Below, one piece after another: positions 1 to 12,115 of a stretch of 64,000 bases of DNA (its first letter is position 1; every line of letters begins with the position of its first letter). This stretch comes from Isoetes taiwanensis (Eukaryota > Streptophyta > Lycopodiopsida > Isoetales > Isoetaceae), in contig JAJEKV010000071.1 of assembly GCA_021234155.1 (NCBI GenBank), positions 3,222,483 through 3,286,482 of the forward strand, given 5' to 3'. The position numbers and the translations under genes were made by a program. Below the pieces are notes generated by a model. It made no database searches and was not told the origin of the DNA. It was given only the letters and a program-made list of their open reading frames with translations.

Positions 1-1031
1 GCAGACATGGTGAGGGCAAGAAAAAAGAATATTTTTGGATTTTCCCTTTCCCCCTTTGTTTTTGAATAGGAAGGGAACGGGAAGAACAGAGGAAGAAACA
101 CGAATTCAGAAATTTTTAGGTAGAGACTTGGAGTGGACTGGTAACCCAATACTTGAAATAGAAAAGTAACAAGGAACTAAAGCAAAAGAGACAGGAGGTA
201 AATTACAAGATCGCTGATAGATCACAAAAGAACTGGTGTTACAGAATGGGATCTGCCTGCCCTTATCTACGGCACAAACAGCTAGATCACAAACGGTGAA
301 TCATGCATAACTAAGAAATAGAAACTAGTAACAAAATAATAGGAAACATTATGTCAAGCATCTTGTTAGTTGCATATAGTCGGCAAAACGAAGTATATAT
401 GCATTTGATCTTGTGGCTTCACTTGTCATGTCTGTCACAAAACAATGTAATAATGTCCCCTTCTAGAATTGTCTCCACTACTTATATATTCTTTTGGTGA
501 GTGGAAAAGGGACTGCAAGATACATGGAATCTTCACTATTCATTTGAGGACTGTTGAATATGAGTAAACTAAGTTAGATGGACAGTTAGTCGTCACTATT
601 CATTTGGTGACTGCAAGTGCAAGACATACATAAACTAGATGGACAGTTAAATCTTCTATCAGAATTCTGAGTTGATTTTGGCCTACAGAAACACAGTGGC
701 ACATAGGATTCCTTACTACAGAAACACACAGCGCATAGGCAAGCTCAACGATTATAAAAAGGTCCTTACTAATCTAGTTGCTTACTTCATTCTGAATCTG
801 ATCCACAGTGGCGCTCATGTCCAAGCCTGTAATGCTTCTGATTCTACTGGTCACTCTGGTGCCAAGCTACGGCGACGAATCCCTGGGAAAAGAAGGTAAG
901 TAATCGATTTCAAATTGTAGCTAAGGTATGGAATTGGAATCTATAAGTTAATGAATGAAATTATGTTAAACTTACATGCTACCAAATCCAGATGGTACGC
1001 GGCTACCAGAAACGGTCTGGAAGCCTGCAGA
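1..1031. other. No gene recognised, left edge
   Basis: AT-rich sequence with stops in all frames. The one open stretch, 672-899 on the plus strand (75 codons), begins at a non-ATG codon, has no recognisable domain and reads like chance. I see no repeat arrays or RNA genes here. Confidence 0.5.
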
Positions 1032-1149
1032 ATTATTTGCCCTTTTAGAAGTGGCCTTTTTGTCATTTAGAAGTGGCCTTTTTTCATTTATTATTTTGCC
1101 CTTTTAGAAGTGGCCTTTTTGTCATTTAGAAGTGGCCTTTTTTCATTTA
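1032..1149. repeat. Tandem duplication, two units of about 57 bp
   Basis: The block from 1032 to about 1088 is repeated almost exactly from about 1089 to 1148. Each unit itself holds two copies of a GAAGTGGCCTTTT-type word, so the array is a small repeat within a repeat. It lies about 270 bp upstream of the kinase relic start and has no coding sense. Confidence 0.85.
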
Positions 1150-1422
1150 TCGTGGATATAGAAGTAGCGTTTTTGTAATTTTCTTACCAGCCGCGGTAAA
1201 ATTGGTTGAAAATTTCTATCGCCGCAACCAAGTAATTCTGCTTTATAGCAAATTCGACTACATCATGAACTGCCATGCCGAGAAGTACCACACGTTTTAA
1301 TAACACAGGGTTGGATTGAAAAGGGATTCTTTTTGGAAAGGCCTTTTCCAGCGACGTATAAGAGGGACAAGCAAAAGTTTCTGTGAACAAGAAGAAGAAG
1401 ATCGGGTGGAGAAGACGGTAGT

Positions 1423-2512
1423 ATGGAGGACTATACTATTTGGGAGACGCTGGGGGAAGGCTCATTTTCAGTTGTGAAATTGGCATTCGAGAAGAGGAAT
1501 GGAAAATCTGTGGCAATCAAGGAGATCAATCGTGGCAAAGAAAGTGCGATTGAAGCATCCGCAATGAAATCGAGGCACTCCGGAAGCTAAAACACCCAAA
1601 TATTATCGATTCATCAAGCTAATTCCCACCGTAACCCATCTCTACTCGAGTCATGGAATATGTCACGGAGGTAACCTCGTCGGGAAAAGTTGACCCAAAA
1701 AGGAAAATCGAAGAACCGTGCCCCTAAGTTTTTCCAAAGAAATTGATTTCACATTTGTGGAATATAGCCATAGCCAGAATGTCTACCACAGGGACTTGAA
1801 GCCTCTCAACCTTGTTCTAGATGAAGAGGAAAACTTAAAAGTGTGTGATTTTGGAGCTGCCTATTTGGGAGATGAAGACCAACATTTTATCCTCACAACC
1901 ACCCATTGTGGCACCCTTCATTATCTTGCCCCAGAAATTCTAGCCAAGCACCCTTACGACCCCTCCAAGGTTGACATATGGTCTTGTGGTGTCATCCTCT
2001 TTATTCTCCTCGCCGGTTATCACCCTTTCCATGACCCTAAAGCTCACACCTCTGCACGCTCCTTTGTATCTTCGCTTCTTCAAGTTGGTACAATCGCTAA
2101 TGCTGATTTTCGCTTTCCACCTTGGTTTAGCCCTGGCGCTTGCAAGCTACTCTCCAAGATCCTAGTCGTCGACCCCCTCGCTAGAATCACCATTCCTGAA
2201 ATCCTCGAAGATGAATGGTTCAAATTGGATTACTGTCCACCCAAATATACTGATGAGGAACATTGCACCTCTCCTTGCAACTCTCCTATTTCTAATGCTA
2301 TTAACCTCTTATCCAAAGCTGAGCAGTTTATTTCCTTGCCTTTGGGGTTGCCAGATGGTGGTATGCATCTAAATAGCAATGGCACGCATACATGCTCAAT
2401 CCCAAATGGTGAAATCAAAATTGACACAAATAGCTGGTATGATGGGAGAGGTTGGGTGGAGCATATTACATCATTTTTATATAAAGTTGTTCAAATTTGT
2501 TGTAACCATTAA
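1423..2512 (+). pseudogene. CIPK/SnRK3-like serine/threonine kinase relic
   Basis: An ATG at 1423 opens a kinase N-lobe with a glycine-rich loop (LGEGSFSVVKLA) and a VAIKEI lysine motif. The frame then shifts by one base near 1560, where NEIEALRKLKHPNII continues in another frame, and shifts again in the hinge region near 1670. The C-lobe is open from about 1718 to the stop at 2512: HRDLKPLN catalytic loop (an N where E is usual), CDFGAA, a CGT...APE activation segment, and WSCGVILFILLAGYHPFHD. The stretch RITIPEILEDEWFKLDYCPP is typical of CBL-interacting kinases, and SNAINLLSKAEQF about 35 residues later resembles the NAF/FISL motif that binds CBL calcium sensors. An intact CIPK would relay calcium signals to ion transporters. 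Two frameshifts without splice signals make this a pseudogene rather than a spliced gene. Kinase identity is firm; the CIPK subtype is fairly likely. Confidence 0.7.
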
Positions 2513-3436
2513 CTATAGTCTCATCATAAAATTTTGAGATACAAGTTTTATACATGGTTGGGGAGGCAAAGTGCACGAACCACGTCTATCTTATTCCTTG
2601 TTGGATAGAGAGTTTGTTTAGCTTGGATCAACTTCATCTTTCTCTAGCATACGAAATTACAGTGCGCAATCGTATTGGACATAGCGATGAACACCCTTGA
2701 AATTGTTTCTTAGAGAGGCGGACAGGTGTGCTACAAACCTCACAAAAGGATATGTTCATGTCTAATGGAACATGTTGTAGGGTGATTATACTAGAGATAG
2801 AGATGTCTAAACATATATAAATATTGTAGGATGATTCTTTTGGCATCTTATTTTAAGATTGCTCCCTATAATCATGGTAACATCAATCTTTTTTGTGTGA
2901 AACGCTTCTTTTGAATTGTTGATACATTTCACTCAAAAGGGCAATTGTTTGCTAGCTATGGCGTATTTGGAGACTACAAATTTGGAGCATAGCACCCCTG
3001 CTTCGACATCTTACGAATTTTGTGGATTTATCCCGCATTGAGGATGATTTATCCCACATTGAAATAGAGGACATTTTTTTGAAAGAGAGGACATTTTTTT
3101 TGTTGCGCTCTGGTCATCTTCTCAAAATTTACTTGAAATTAATATGCTCCAGCTCAATCTGCTCTAATTTGTTCCAAGTAAAATTTTATTCTGGCCTTGA
3201 ATTCTTCTACCTTGATCCAAAATAATCGTAATGCGATTCCTCATCCTAGAACATTGAGCAGATCAACCAACTACTGAGGATTTCAAAGTCGACTTCCATA
3301 CAAATTTTCTTTCCATTATTCAACATAAAATCATTACTTACATGATTTCTAGTTTTATGTCTGTACGGGTTTTAACCATCTGTTACTATGGCTTAAAAAT
3401 GAAGAATATAGCATATATAAGACATCATTTATATTA
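2513..3436. other. No gene recognised downstream of the kinase relic
   Basis: AT-rich, no open frame over 70 codons with recognisable content, no array. It may contain the old 3' flank of the kinase gene. Confidence 0.4.
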
Positions 3437-3463
3437 CTAGTTATGGTGTCCGGCGTTGCCGGG
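3437..3463 (-). mobile_element. Helitron-type 3' terminus (minus strand)
   Basis: Read on the minus strand, a GC hairpin (CCGGC, loop AAC, GCCGG; plus-strand 3450-3462) is followed nine bases later by CTAG and then T. Helitrons end in CTRR with a hairpin 10-12 bases upstream and insert between A and T, so this fits a canonical 3' end. The element body would lie to the right. Almost the same hairpin and end occur on the plus strand at 16366-16399. I could not locate the matching 5' TC end. Confidence 0.6.
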
Positions 3464-4795
3464 CTTTTGCACATTTGAAGACGTGGTTTTCATGGTTGGC
3501 TAGAATAATCAATGTCACTTTGGAGGGGGCAAGGGTACTTCATTGACATAGAATTCAATATATAAATGTTGTGTATGTGGTATTTGGACTTAAACTTGAT
3601 TATATTATGTTGCACCACATAGAAATACCTGTTGAACTTGAATGACCATAGAAACCCTTTTGTGGTTTGACATGCAAGTAGTTAAGATGAATTAGAATTC
3701 AAATTTGTGAGCATATGATTTCTTGATTTGTGCTCTGAACATATGCTTGTAATCTATGCATTTTTCTTAGGTATTGCTTGAGATAGCTGATCCTCGAATT
3801 CTGTTGTAAGCATAGATGAAGACTCTCTGAAAGATATTTCCAAAAATGGAAGAGAAAACTATAAATTGGTTAACATTCCGTCTAGAAAATTGTCATTGTC
3901 ATGTATATGTCATGTATGTCGTTGGGATAACAATGTGACAATAGAACCACATCTGTTACTATGTACCCAAATAAACCGTATAGCTCTATGATGCACGTCA
4001 ATGCTATTTCTGCCACTTTATTTGATGCAAACCTTGATGATCAAATAGCACCCATATTTTCTATGTAAACCTTTGAATTATCATAACATAGACATCGTGT
4101 GGACATTTAGAAAACTCTGGTGCATCAATGAAATTGGGCCTTATGGAGAATATATATAGATAACAATAGATTATCTTTTTGATATGGGGATTGAGAAGCA
4201 TGAGGCACAACAAAACAATTGCATGAGTCAACTTTGAAAGTAGACCTTTGTGGTTAGCTTCACCTCAATTGATTGCAGTGTAAAGGTCAAATGAGCATTC
4301 CTATGTTGGAATGAGGTCAACTTGTATGATTTTAAAGTTTCCACTTGAATAGGATGTTGAATTGTAGCACTTCTAGGGCTTGGCATTACCCTACATCTTA
4401 TTAGTTCATTTTCTATTACTTGCATTGTCTGTTTGGCTTTCTATGGGTTGCATTGTCAGTTTAAGTTCTATTGCTTGCATTGTCAGTTTGGCTTTCTATG
4501 CATTGCACAGACTTTTGCCCATTCAATATAATTATTATCTATAAAAAGGGGATAGTGATGTCTTAGGATATAAGTTAACTTGCCAAAGATGTGACATCTT
4601 CAAATTGATTCATATGTAAGCAACTGTGCAGAGTTGTGTTGACTTGATATGAAATGCAAGTTACCTAACAGTATCAGGATCGATCAAAGTCCATCAACCA
4701 AAGATGAAAACATGAAATTGCAACGTGGTATGTATCATAAGAGCTTCCACAGATTTTTGTTGAAAACTTAATTGCAACATGAGCACGTATTTACG
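3464..4795. other. AT-rich sequence, possible Helitron interior, no gene seen
   Basis: No coding region recognised. From the orientation of the terminus at 3437 this would be internal to a minus-strand Helitron-like element, which usually carries non-coding filler or captured gene pieces. Confidence 0.3.
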
Positions 4796-4930
4796 TGAAT
4801 AGAATAGAATAGAATAGAATAGAATAGAATAGAATAGAATAGAATATGATTTTATCGTCCACGGAGACCAACTGGCCTATGGGACCCAAGTACAAAGAGA
4901 GAGCAGCAGGCGTATTACTACCAGGAAGAG
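4796..4930 (-). mobile_element. LINE-A 3'-end stub with (TATTC)n tail
   Basis: On the minus strand this reads as the last ~85 bp of a LINE: GGTCCCATAGGCC, a small hairpin (GGCC AGTT GGTC), CCGTGGACG, then about ten copies of TATTC (plus-strand GAATA run, 4796-4845). It aligns by eye with the ends of the LINE copies at 7756 and 29989. Only the 3' untranslated tail is present, so it is a severely 5'-truncated insertion, as expected from target-primed reverse transcription that stopped early. Confidence 0.8.
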
Positions 4931-5440
4931 AACATTTGCACATAAACATTTGGAGCAGAGGAAGATGAAATAAATCTTTATTAAAAATTTAGAACAATGA
5001 AATTGCAAGCCTCTAAATCTTGTGTGATTGATTTTTGCTGGAACCTGTTAAGGCAGGCAAGTGCGCACCATTGTTAATAAGCTTGTTCCTCAATAGCCAT
5101 TAGGATCTCCAAAAACATGGCAATCATTTTCCAATTGTCTGCATCAACTTATGAGTTATACTTGAAATTGCATAACTCCTTAAGCAACTGGAAGATTATA
5201 TGAAGATTGACAGTAGAACATATTAGGATGATTCTAAGGTGTAACAGCCAATAGAATAGACTCTTAAGGGAGCATCACAAAAACCTATAATGCATGCATT
5301 AAAACGCAAGAGACTAAAAGATTAGAAGGTGATATTCACCAAGACTAACCATTTGATCCTGGGCAAGTTAAACAAAGCCATCACATCCCATCAAATAAAG
5401 TTACGGAATGAAACTATGCATAGAAATGTCAGTTAAGTAT

Positions 5441-6945
5441 TACCTACGGTGTTCAACATCGATCTCTATGCTCCCTGCTACATGGAAAATACACCATGAA
5501 CTATTCTTCTCATGACTAAGAATAGAGAGCAAATAAAATGCTTCTAAATGTAAGATCATTTTATGGTGCGTGAAAATAATCATTGTCTCCAGGTGCATTT
5601 GTTGGATGCTTGCATTCCACAAACCATGCATATATATAGCTAAGTATGACAAAATGTTATGTAAAGACCTAAAGTTACAAAGCAAATGCCACATGAACTT
5701 CAAAGTTTCAAAAGAGAAGCAAATTGTTTCAATGCCTGTTTAAAACACTTACCTTTGTGCAATCTGATGCATATGCAAGATGAAAGCTTCTTGCAAAGCT
5801 TTATACGACCAATTCTGTCTTCAACCTACAATATAAAGTAGAATAGAAGATGAACCCACAAACAATAAAAAGAATGACATTCAAGCTGAAAAGAAACAGG
5901 TTGGTATGCCTCAAATAACAAAATATCAACCACTGCCTTAAATACGAAATGTTAAAAGAAATATGTTAGGTACTAATACATCAGCACAAAATTATTTCAG
6001 GTCTAATCCAGATTATATTTGCCCACAACTCAGAGAGCATATTTTGTCCAGGTCCAAAGGAGCCATGGGATCCAGTAGTGCCACATGAGCATAGCCTAGG
6101 ACAATGTATTTGCCAAAGCTAGAAGTCCCAAGCAAATGGTAAATGGGATATCCATGATTGGGGAACTATATATTTCCGTTGATAGGCACCATTGGCTTTT
6201 AGCAGTCTATCACATACTTACAACGGTGTTTTATTTTTTCGAAATTACATGGCTCAGATTTTGGCAGTTTACCAATAAATAGAAGAATAATGGTTTAGTT
6301 ATCAGGAACATCCTAGTTTAAGAACTTGGACAACAACAAATCAACATAAATAGCACTTAGAGGCTGAAACTAACCAAATGAAAACTCACTGTAACCTTGC
6401 GTGCATCCACTAAAGTTTTACTTCATAAAAGTTTTACTCATCTTCCAGAGTAGACTTGCAGGTGATAGCATTGCTATATTTCCAGGTGATCTATAGTGTT
6501 CTCACATAGCGGATTAGACTGATCACGCAAACACTCTGAAACATAGTCATATATCCTTGGATGCCTTTAAGAAACATGTTTTAATCATTAAGTAAAATGG
6601 TACAGCAATCATGGACTTTCAGATATATTTAGTAGCTATAAAAACATCAGCTACTCTACCTTTGCTACAAATTCCGTATTTAAAGCCACTCCCTTAACTT
6701 TACAAATTTGCAACCACATCAAGCATAAGCACAACCCGAAAGCTTCAAATCATGCATCTGCTGGGTGCAACAGGAAAGATTAGAGGATAACCTGATTTTT
6801 CATGCTGGCAAGTACTCAGAAGCTCCGCAAATCGTAAACTCTTGAGCAAGCTTAGTTCAACTTGAGAAGTGAGCCTGCCAAACCTAGAATTAGTGACTGC
6901 CTCCAGCAAATCTTGGCTCCAACTTGCAAAAAATAGAAGGCAATA
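5441..6945 (-). pseudogene. Possible multi-exon host-gene remnant, unidentified
   Basis: Four minus-strand stretches look like exons. One, about 6780-6945, encodes WSQDLLEAVTNSRFGRLTSQ and continues to QHEKS, with an AG before it and GT after. A second near 6487-6541 (ECLRDQSNPLCENTIDHLE) follows an AG in matching phase but runs into a stop without a clear donor. A third at about 5752-5822 is flanked by AG and GTAAG. A fourth at 5441-5474 is flanked by AG and GTAAT, and joins the third in phase (IRLHK then AGSIEIDVEHR). I do not recognise the protein. Exons lie in the same orientation as the Helitron-type end at 3437, so they may be captured cargo; a decayed resident gene is equally possible. 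Gaps of several hundred bases between exons show no other coding sense. Confidence 0.35.
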
Positions 6946-7755
6946 CTTTGTCGCAATTATATTAGCTTTCTCCAAGCTGTTTTCTCTACTCTATTGTCCA
7001 CAATTATCAAAACGTGTACATATACAAAAGAAAAGGAAGAATACAATATGCTCATCATAGGAATGATGAGCATAGAAAATGAAGCATAGGAATGATATCA
7101 TGGATCATAATTGGTCCTGTATTCCTCCTATTACTTAAACCCATGTATCTAACAGAAGAAATTTCAATTTTACAATATGATATCACGTTTCTAATCTTAA
7201 CTCGATTCTTAATGACTTGTGAAGATTTCATGATTAATATTTTGGTGATTGTTCAAACTTTAGAAAAAGTGACAGCTTTTGCATCAGTCCAGAACTGCAT
7301 TTCTCATTTTCCTATCAAAAAGGGATTCAAACCTTGCTAAAATTGAGAGAAATTTTTATTTTATGATAAAATACATTGAGTTGCATGTTTTTGTATTTGG
7401 CGGCTATCATTTGACATCAGTTGAAGTTGTTAAACTCCATTTTGCTCTATTCTAAAAAACTTCTCAAGGTTGGGGAATTATTTCTCTCTTTCTATTACAA
7501 ATTTTGACTTAATTCTTGTAGGTATGAGTTGTTAACTATAAAGCTCTAGCACAATGTTTTTTGGGGCGTTCATAAGCTATACTAATGTCAATATTAACTA
7601 AACAATTTCACATACAAAATTCAGATTAAAAAATATAGGTTACAATGCTATAATAAAAGCCCATCTATAAGCCTCACGAAGGTATTTAATGATGCGTTCT
7701 ACTTATACATCTATATATGAGGTAATTATCAAGTCAAATACAGTGTAGCTAGTAT
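6946..7755. other. No gene recognised
   Basis: AT-rich; two short open stretches (6869-7060 and 7092-7340, plus strand) have low-complexity, hydrophobic translations and no family features. I see nothing else. Confidence 0.4.
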
Positions 7756-8785
7756 GAATAGAATAGAAAAGAATAGTTTTTTTAACGTCCACGGAGACCA
7801 ATAGGTCATGGGACCCATACAATGGGCTAGTACAATCATTACTACTAGGATTAAAAAACCCCTGCCTCGAAAGGTTTTCAAGGGAAAAACCTTTGCAGTA
7901 TTGATGATACTAGACAAGCGGAGATAATGACTACTGAGGGCTCAGTAATTGCAGACGTTTATCTAGAACCTCAAGTATGTATAATGCCAAGTCATGCACA
8001 GATGGTGCTCTGAGAAGTTGTGGAAGCGTGGAATGGAATGCTAAGGTCAAAAAATGATTTCGGACTATCTCAAAAGCAGGGCAACTCAGAAGAGTATGGC
8101 TTTCATCTTCAATAACTTGTGGCGGCAGCAACGACACATAGTCTAAGCTTCTCGCGGCAATTGCGGCCGCTCCCATCTACTGTCTCAATTCAGTGCTTTG
8201 TGGGACCCGTCGGCGAATTGATGCAATAGCTACAAGCTTGTTCCCCGACGATGAAGCAAGCAAATAAGCTTGGGGCCCTGGTGCCAAGGTGGGATTTATG
8301 TGTGCATGATAATGACCGGTTTTCACTTGGGTCAAAGTAATGCGTCCCATATCTTTTGAGAAAAAACGACCATTGAGATATTGTTGCAAAAGCTCGGGGA
8401 TCAGAATCGGCAAGCATCGAGGCAAATGCTTCGTTTGCCGCGACCCAACGGGCAAACCATGTAGTGCAATGCTCTTTCCAACATCGTTTCAAACGCTGAG
8501 GAGATTCAGCCATGGCAAGTGCAAGAACAGGATACCTAACATCATCCATGTGGTGCACCTTGCAGATATAGTGGAGATGGCGCTTCATGGCAGAATGTTG
8601 AAGAGGCCAAAAACCTGTCTCTTGTAAAAGAATAGCATAGGGCACTGTCGTTTTAACTCCGAGGCTGTAAGTGAGAAAGGACTTTTGCACCCGCTCCAAG
8701 CTCTCCCAAGCACTAGCACTAATGGCAGGCCCCCACACTTCAGAACCATACAGTAAAACAGGCTCTACCAAAGCCCGAAACATGT
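7756..8785 (-). mobile_element. LINE-A copy, 5'-truncated
   Basis: Minus-strand LINE fragment. The 3' end has GAATA-type repeats (7756-7777 on the plus strand), the conserved GGACGTTAAAAAAAC end and the GACC-TATT-GGTC hairpin. Upstream in the element are a 3' UTR stem-loop with an AACCTTTCGAGG core and then the C-terminal part of a reverse-transcriptase polyprotein. It is nearly identical, by eye, to the plus-strand copy at 27626-29989, so both are recent relatives. No clear target duplication was seen. Confidence 0.85.
7931..8783 (-). pseudogene. LINE-A reverse transcriptase C-terminal region (broken)
   Basis: The frame begins inside the region after the RT fingers/palm, with ALVEPVLLYGSEVWGPA and YAILLQETGFWPLQ, then shifts frame at least twice (pieces 8190-8783, 8177-8455, 7931-8176). 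The last piece carries a C-terminal cysteine-histidine knuckle: CQLQVIEDESHTLLSCPAF preceded by further cysteines, spacing about C-x2-C-x9-H-x4-C as judged against the intact-looking homologues at 37.7 kb and 47.3 kb. In LINEs such knuckles are thought to bind nucleic acid. The endonuclease and catalytic RT core are absent, so this copy is dead. Confidence 0.8.
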
Positions 8786-10149
8786 AACCATGTAATTTCT
8801 AGCATTAACCAAGAACTACAGTAATAGGACTAACGTATTTAGAGCGTACAAAGTTAAGTTAGCTCCAAAGTTGTAGTATTAAAACTCAATAAGATTGTAG
8901 CTAGTGATATTTGTTGAATTATTTGTGAAGAAATCGCAAAGTTTATCCATGACAATCAATCATTTGACCAAATAATGTTTCATGCATGCTTTCGAAGCTT
9001 GTAAAAGAAATTAATTTTTTTACATTACATTTCTCCAATGTCTTTGAACTGATTAAAAACGTTATAAGAGATGTATATAGAGGTTCCTAATATAGTTTTA
9101 TTAAAAAATACAAATAATTCTACTTATGTTCTACTATCATAAAACTAGTATATGTGTTGTTGCTAGAAAGTGTATGTCACTTAGGTACGCCAAGAGTACA
9201 CATAGGTCATCTTTCATGATAGATTATTTATGTATAATAAGCCTTTGTTAGTAACATATATTTCAACTTTCATGCTAAAATAACATATTATATGTAAGAT
9301 ATGAATATAAATAGGCATGGACGAGTTATAGTCCACAATCAGACAAATTGGATACATAGTAAAATCTCTCTAATTATTATCATCAGCCTTATTTATTATT
9401 GTGTTGTCATTTGTACAAAGGTACACTCACTTTTTACCTACTGTAGCATAATTTTCTAAAGGAAGAGTTGAAATCCACATAGGTTCCATTTGTTTGTGGT
9501 TCAACATTACTCTTTAACTATGCAATCCCATATAACTAACTAATTTTATCAAATAGAGTACTATACATGCGACCTATATTCTAGATTTGAGATCCAAGTG
9601 GGTTAAGATGAGGATGTTCTTAATTTTTAGATGAACCTAAGTCATCTGAACCAGTAATGGTCAGTGGATATAGCAGTATATCTTTTTATTTCTTACAATT
9701 ATCGCTTTTCATAGTTCTCCTTCGAATTGATAGCTGATAAGCTACCTATGTCTCAACATTGAAACTAAGATTGATTAAGATGAGGAAGTTCTTCAATTTT
9801 ATGTATCGTGGACGAGTAATGGTCGCAAGGGTAGTGGTTCAAATGGTCCTATCTCCCTTTCTAGAACTCGGATTGAGGTGTGGGTTTTTGTGTTTTACTC
9901 TCTATCTCGTCTAGAAAAATAGAAAAATAATGAGAAAAAATCAAAAAGATCTTTTTGTCGAGATAGTTTTACCTTATATAAACATGAGACAGTTTTGACT
10001 AGACCTCCTTGGATTACCTAAGTATGACTTTCAAGTATATGAGCTGATGGATTTTTAGGTATTTTCTTGTGTAATACGACTGCCATATATTAACTTGTAG
10101 GAAGGGCTTCATAGAAAATTGAGTTGCTGATTTTATATGAATTTTGACG
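8786..10149. other. No gene recognised
   Basis: Very AT-rich, stops in all frames, no repeats of note, no RNA gene recognised. Confidence 0.4.
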
Positions 10150-11053
10150 TGAACAGTGCAAATGAACCATTTTTAGTCCATTTAGGGACAACTCTAGTGT
10201 TAAAGATGAAGATTTCAAAGAAAAATGTAAGCAGATCTGGATAGCGGGTAGTAGAAATAAGCAAGGAATGGAGACAACGATTGCGTCTCTAGCAGCAGCT
10301 CAAACATTCACTAAAGTTTGGGATGCCCCAAGAAGGTGGTTGAAGAGAATGCTTTGCTGGATTCGTTATACGCAAAATTGACTGAACTTAGAAGAAATGG
10401 CATTAGTTCAGACGAAAGAGAAAAAGTAATTCTAGAAAATAATAGGCTAGAACTACTCGAAACAAGTTAAGGTTAAAGCAAGGTTGGCATGGATCGAAGG
10501 CAACAAATGTACACGTTTCTTCTTCAGGGTTGCAAGACAGAGGAGGCACTCAATTACACTGTCTTTATTGCAGTTGGAGAATATCTTTGAGACTAACAAT
10601 AATCGAAGGCAGTTGTTTTTTAGCATTTTGAAGATTCCTTTAAGAAGAATGATATAATTTTTCAAGATCGTTTTGAGGAGTTGATTCTTTCAAAGGTGGT
10701 ATCTAAAGTATCCGCAATGCAAAGTGAAAATCCGGACAACCGTTATCTGTGAAAGTTGTGGCCTTCTCTTTGGCCAAAAATAAGGCATTCCAACAGAATT
10801 CTTTTAGGAATATTGGAAATGGATACCATCTTTTGTGTATAGCGTTTTCAAGAATTTTTAAGCAGATAAGCTTGATAGCAAACTAAATACTAGATGTATC
10901 ACCCGAATCCCAAAGGTGAAGGAACCAAAGAACATAGGTGACTAGAGACCTATTAGTTTGTTGTCAACCTTCTACAAAATCATAGCAAAAGGATATGCAA
11001 GTAAATTAAAGCCTATTTTGATGGTATCTATTGTTTAAATTTGGTTTTTCCGG
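10150..11053 (+). mobile_element. L1-type LINE, part 1 of 3 (inter-domain and RT start)
   Basis: Translated in pieces, the sequence matches the minus-strand L1 of this window: LKDEDFKEKCKQIWIAGS parallels LKDDDFVAGCRQAWF there, and the RT entry region gives EYWKWIPSF, CITRIPKVKEPKNIGD and RPISLLSTFYKIIAKGYASK. Many stops and shifts make it an old pseudogene. The L1 text stops near 11053 (GGTTTTTCCGGTA) and resumes at 16400, just where the alignment to the other L1 predicts, so the 5.3 kb between is an insertion. The element starts inside ORF2, hence 5'-truncated. Confidence 0.75.
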
Positions 11054-11868
11054 TAAGTGAGAAACTTTTTTATTTTTTCCCTTATGTTAATTGTCTAAGG
11101 TTTTAGGGTTTTCCGAGAATAGAAAAATTTGCCGATTTCTAAAAATCGCAAAAGCTTTTTTCTATGGTTTTGAATGGGGACGTGTCCCGCATGCTTTTCT
11201 CTGTATTTCCACATCTATCTGATAATCTGAGATGGAGGCTTAAAATCTCCCATTTCGGCTATGTGAAGACGCATAGGAACCCGGCATGCATGCCACGATT
11301 CTTGAATTGTTTCCATGGAGTTTTTTCGACCCCGGTAGCGAATACATCTGCCCTATCTCTTCTTTTTTCTTCGTATCTTCTTCCTTTATCAATTCCGGCC
11401 ATTTCTCAGGATTCTTTTATCAATTCCGGCCATTTCTCACAGGATTCTAGAAGCTGAGGCAGACATGGTGGATTTGGAGCATGATTCTGGAAAGGATGGG
11501 CGGAAACAAAGAACAAATTATTCATCAAAAAGTCTCATTCATGTTATTTGATGGAGAAGGATTCATCGTTCACAAAATATGTTTGGTTTTTATCATGATT
11601 TCTAAATTCTATGTGCTTGGTTCTTCTTGGGAAGTAGGTGACAACTAGATATAAATGCTTAAGAGGTTCTAAAACAGAGAGTTATGGCGTCTTGCTCCTT
11701 CTTGGCTTGAACCAGCAAGGAGGGCTTCTATGATTGCTTTTGCATCAAAACAGGAGCAAGCACAATAAGGTATAGGTATTTCCTCATGTATATAGTAGTT
11801 GAGCACGTTCCATGTGGTGGTGGTTGGTACCAGTTTATTCCCCTTTAAGGTTGGAAAGCACTATAGGG

Positions 11869-12115
11869 TTTGGCAAATAAGAAGTGTCGTGGACAAGTGT
11901 TGGGACATCTTTTATGGACGGTGTTATTGCATATCCCTGTTGGGCTGATGAATCCCTTACTCCCAGCACAATTTACCACATGAAAAGCTGTAGGTTTTGG
12001 CAATAAGAAGTGTCGTGGACAAGTGTTGGAACATTTATTATGGACAATGTTACTATATGTCCTGTTGGGCTTATGAATTCCTTACTCTTAGCACAATTTA
12101 CCACATGAAAAGCTG
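11869..12115. repeat. Tandem duplication, two units of about 124 bp
   Basis: The unit starting GGTTTGGCAAATAAGAAGTG at 11869 recurs at 11993, and both end in CACATGAAAAGCTG. Copies differ at scattered sites and small indels, so the duplication is not recent. No long open frame crosses it. Confidence 0.8.

Noticed and set aside
672-899. 75-codon open frame as a small gene
   Set aside because: No ATG start, no conserved motif, no signals.
4796-4845. CRISPR-like or telomere-like array
   Set aside because: A 5-bp GAATA run without spacers, clearly the tail of a LINE end.
8340-8627. 95-codon plus-strand frame
   Set aside because: Shadow of the minus-strand LINE-A reverse transcriptase.
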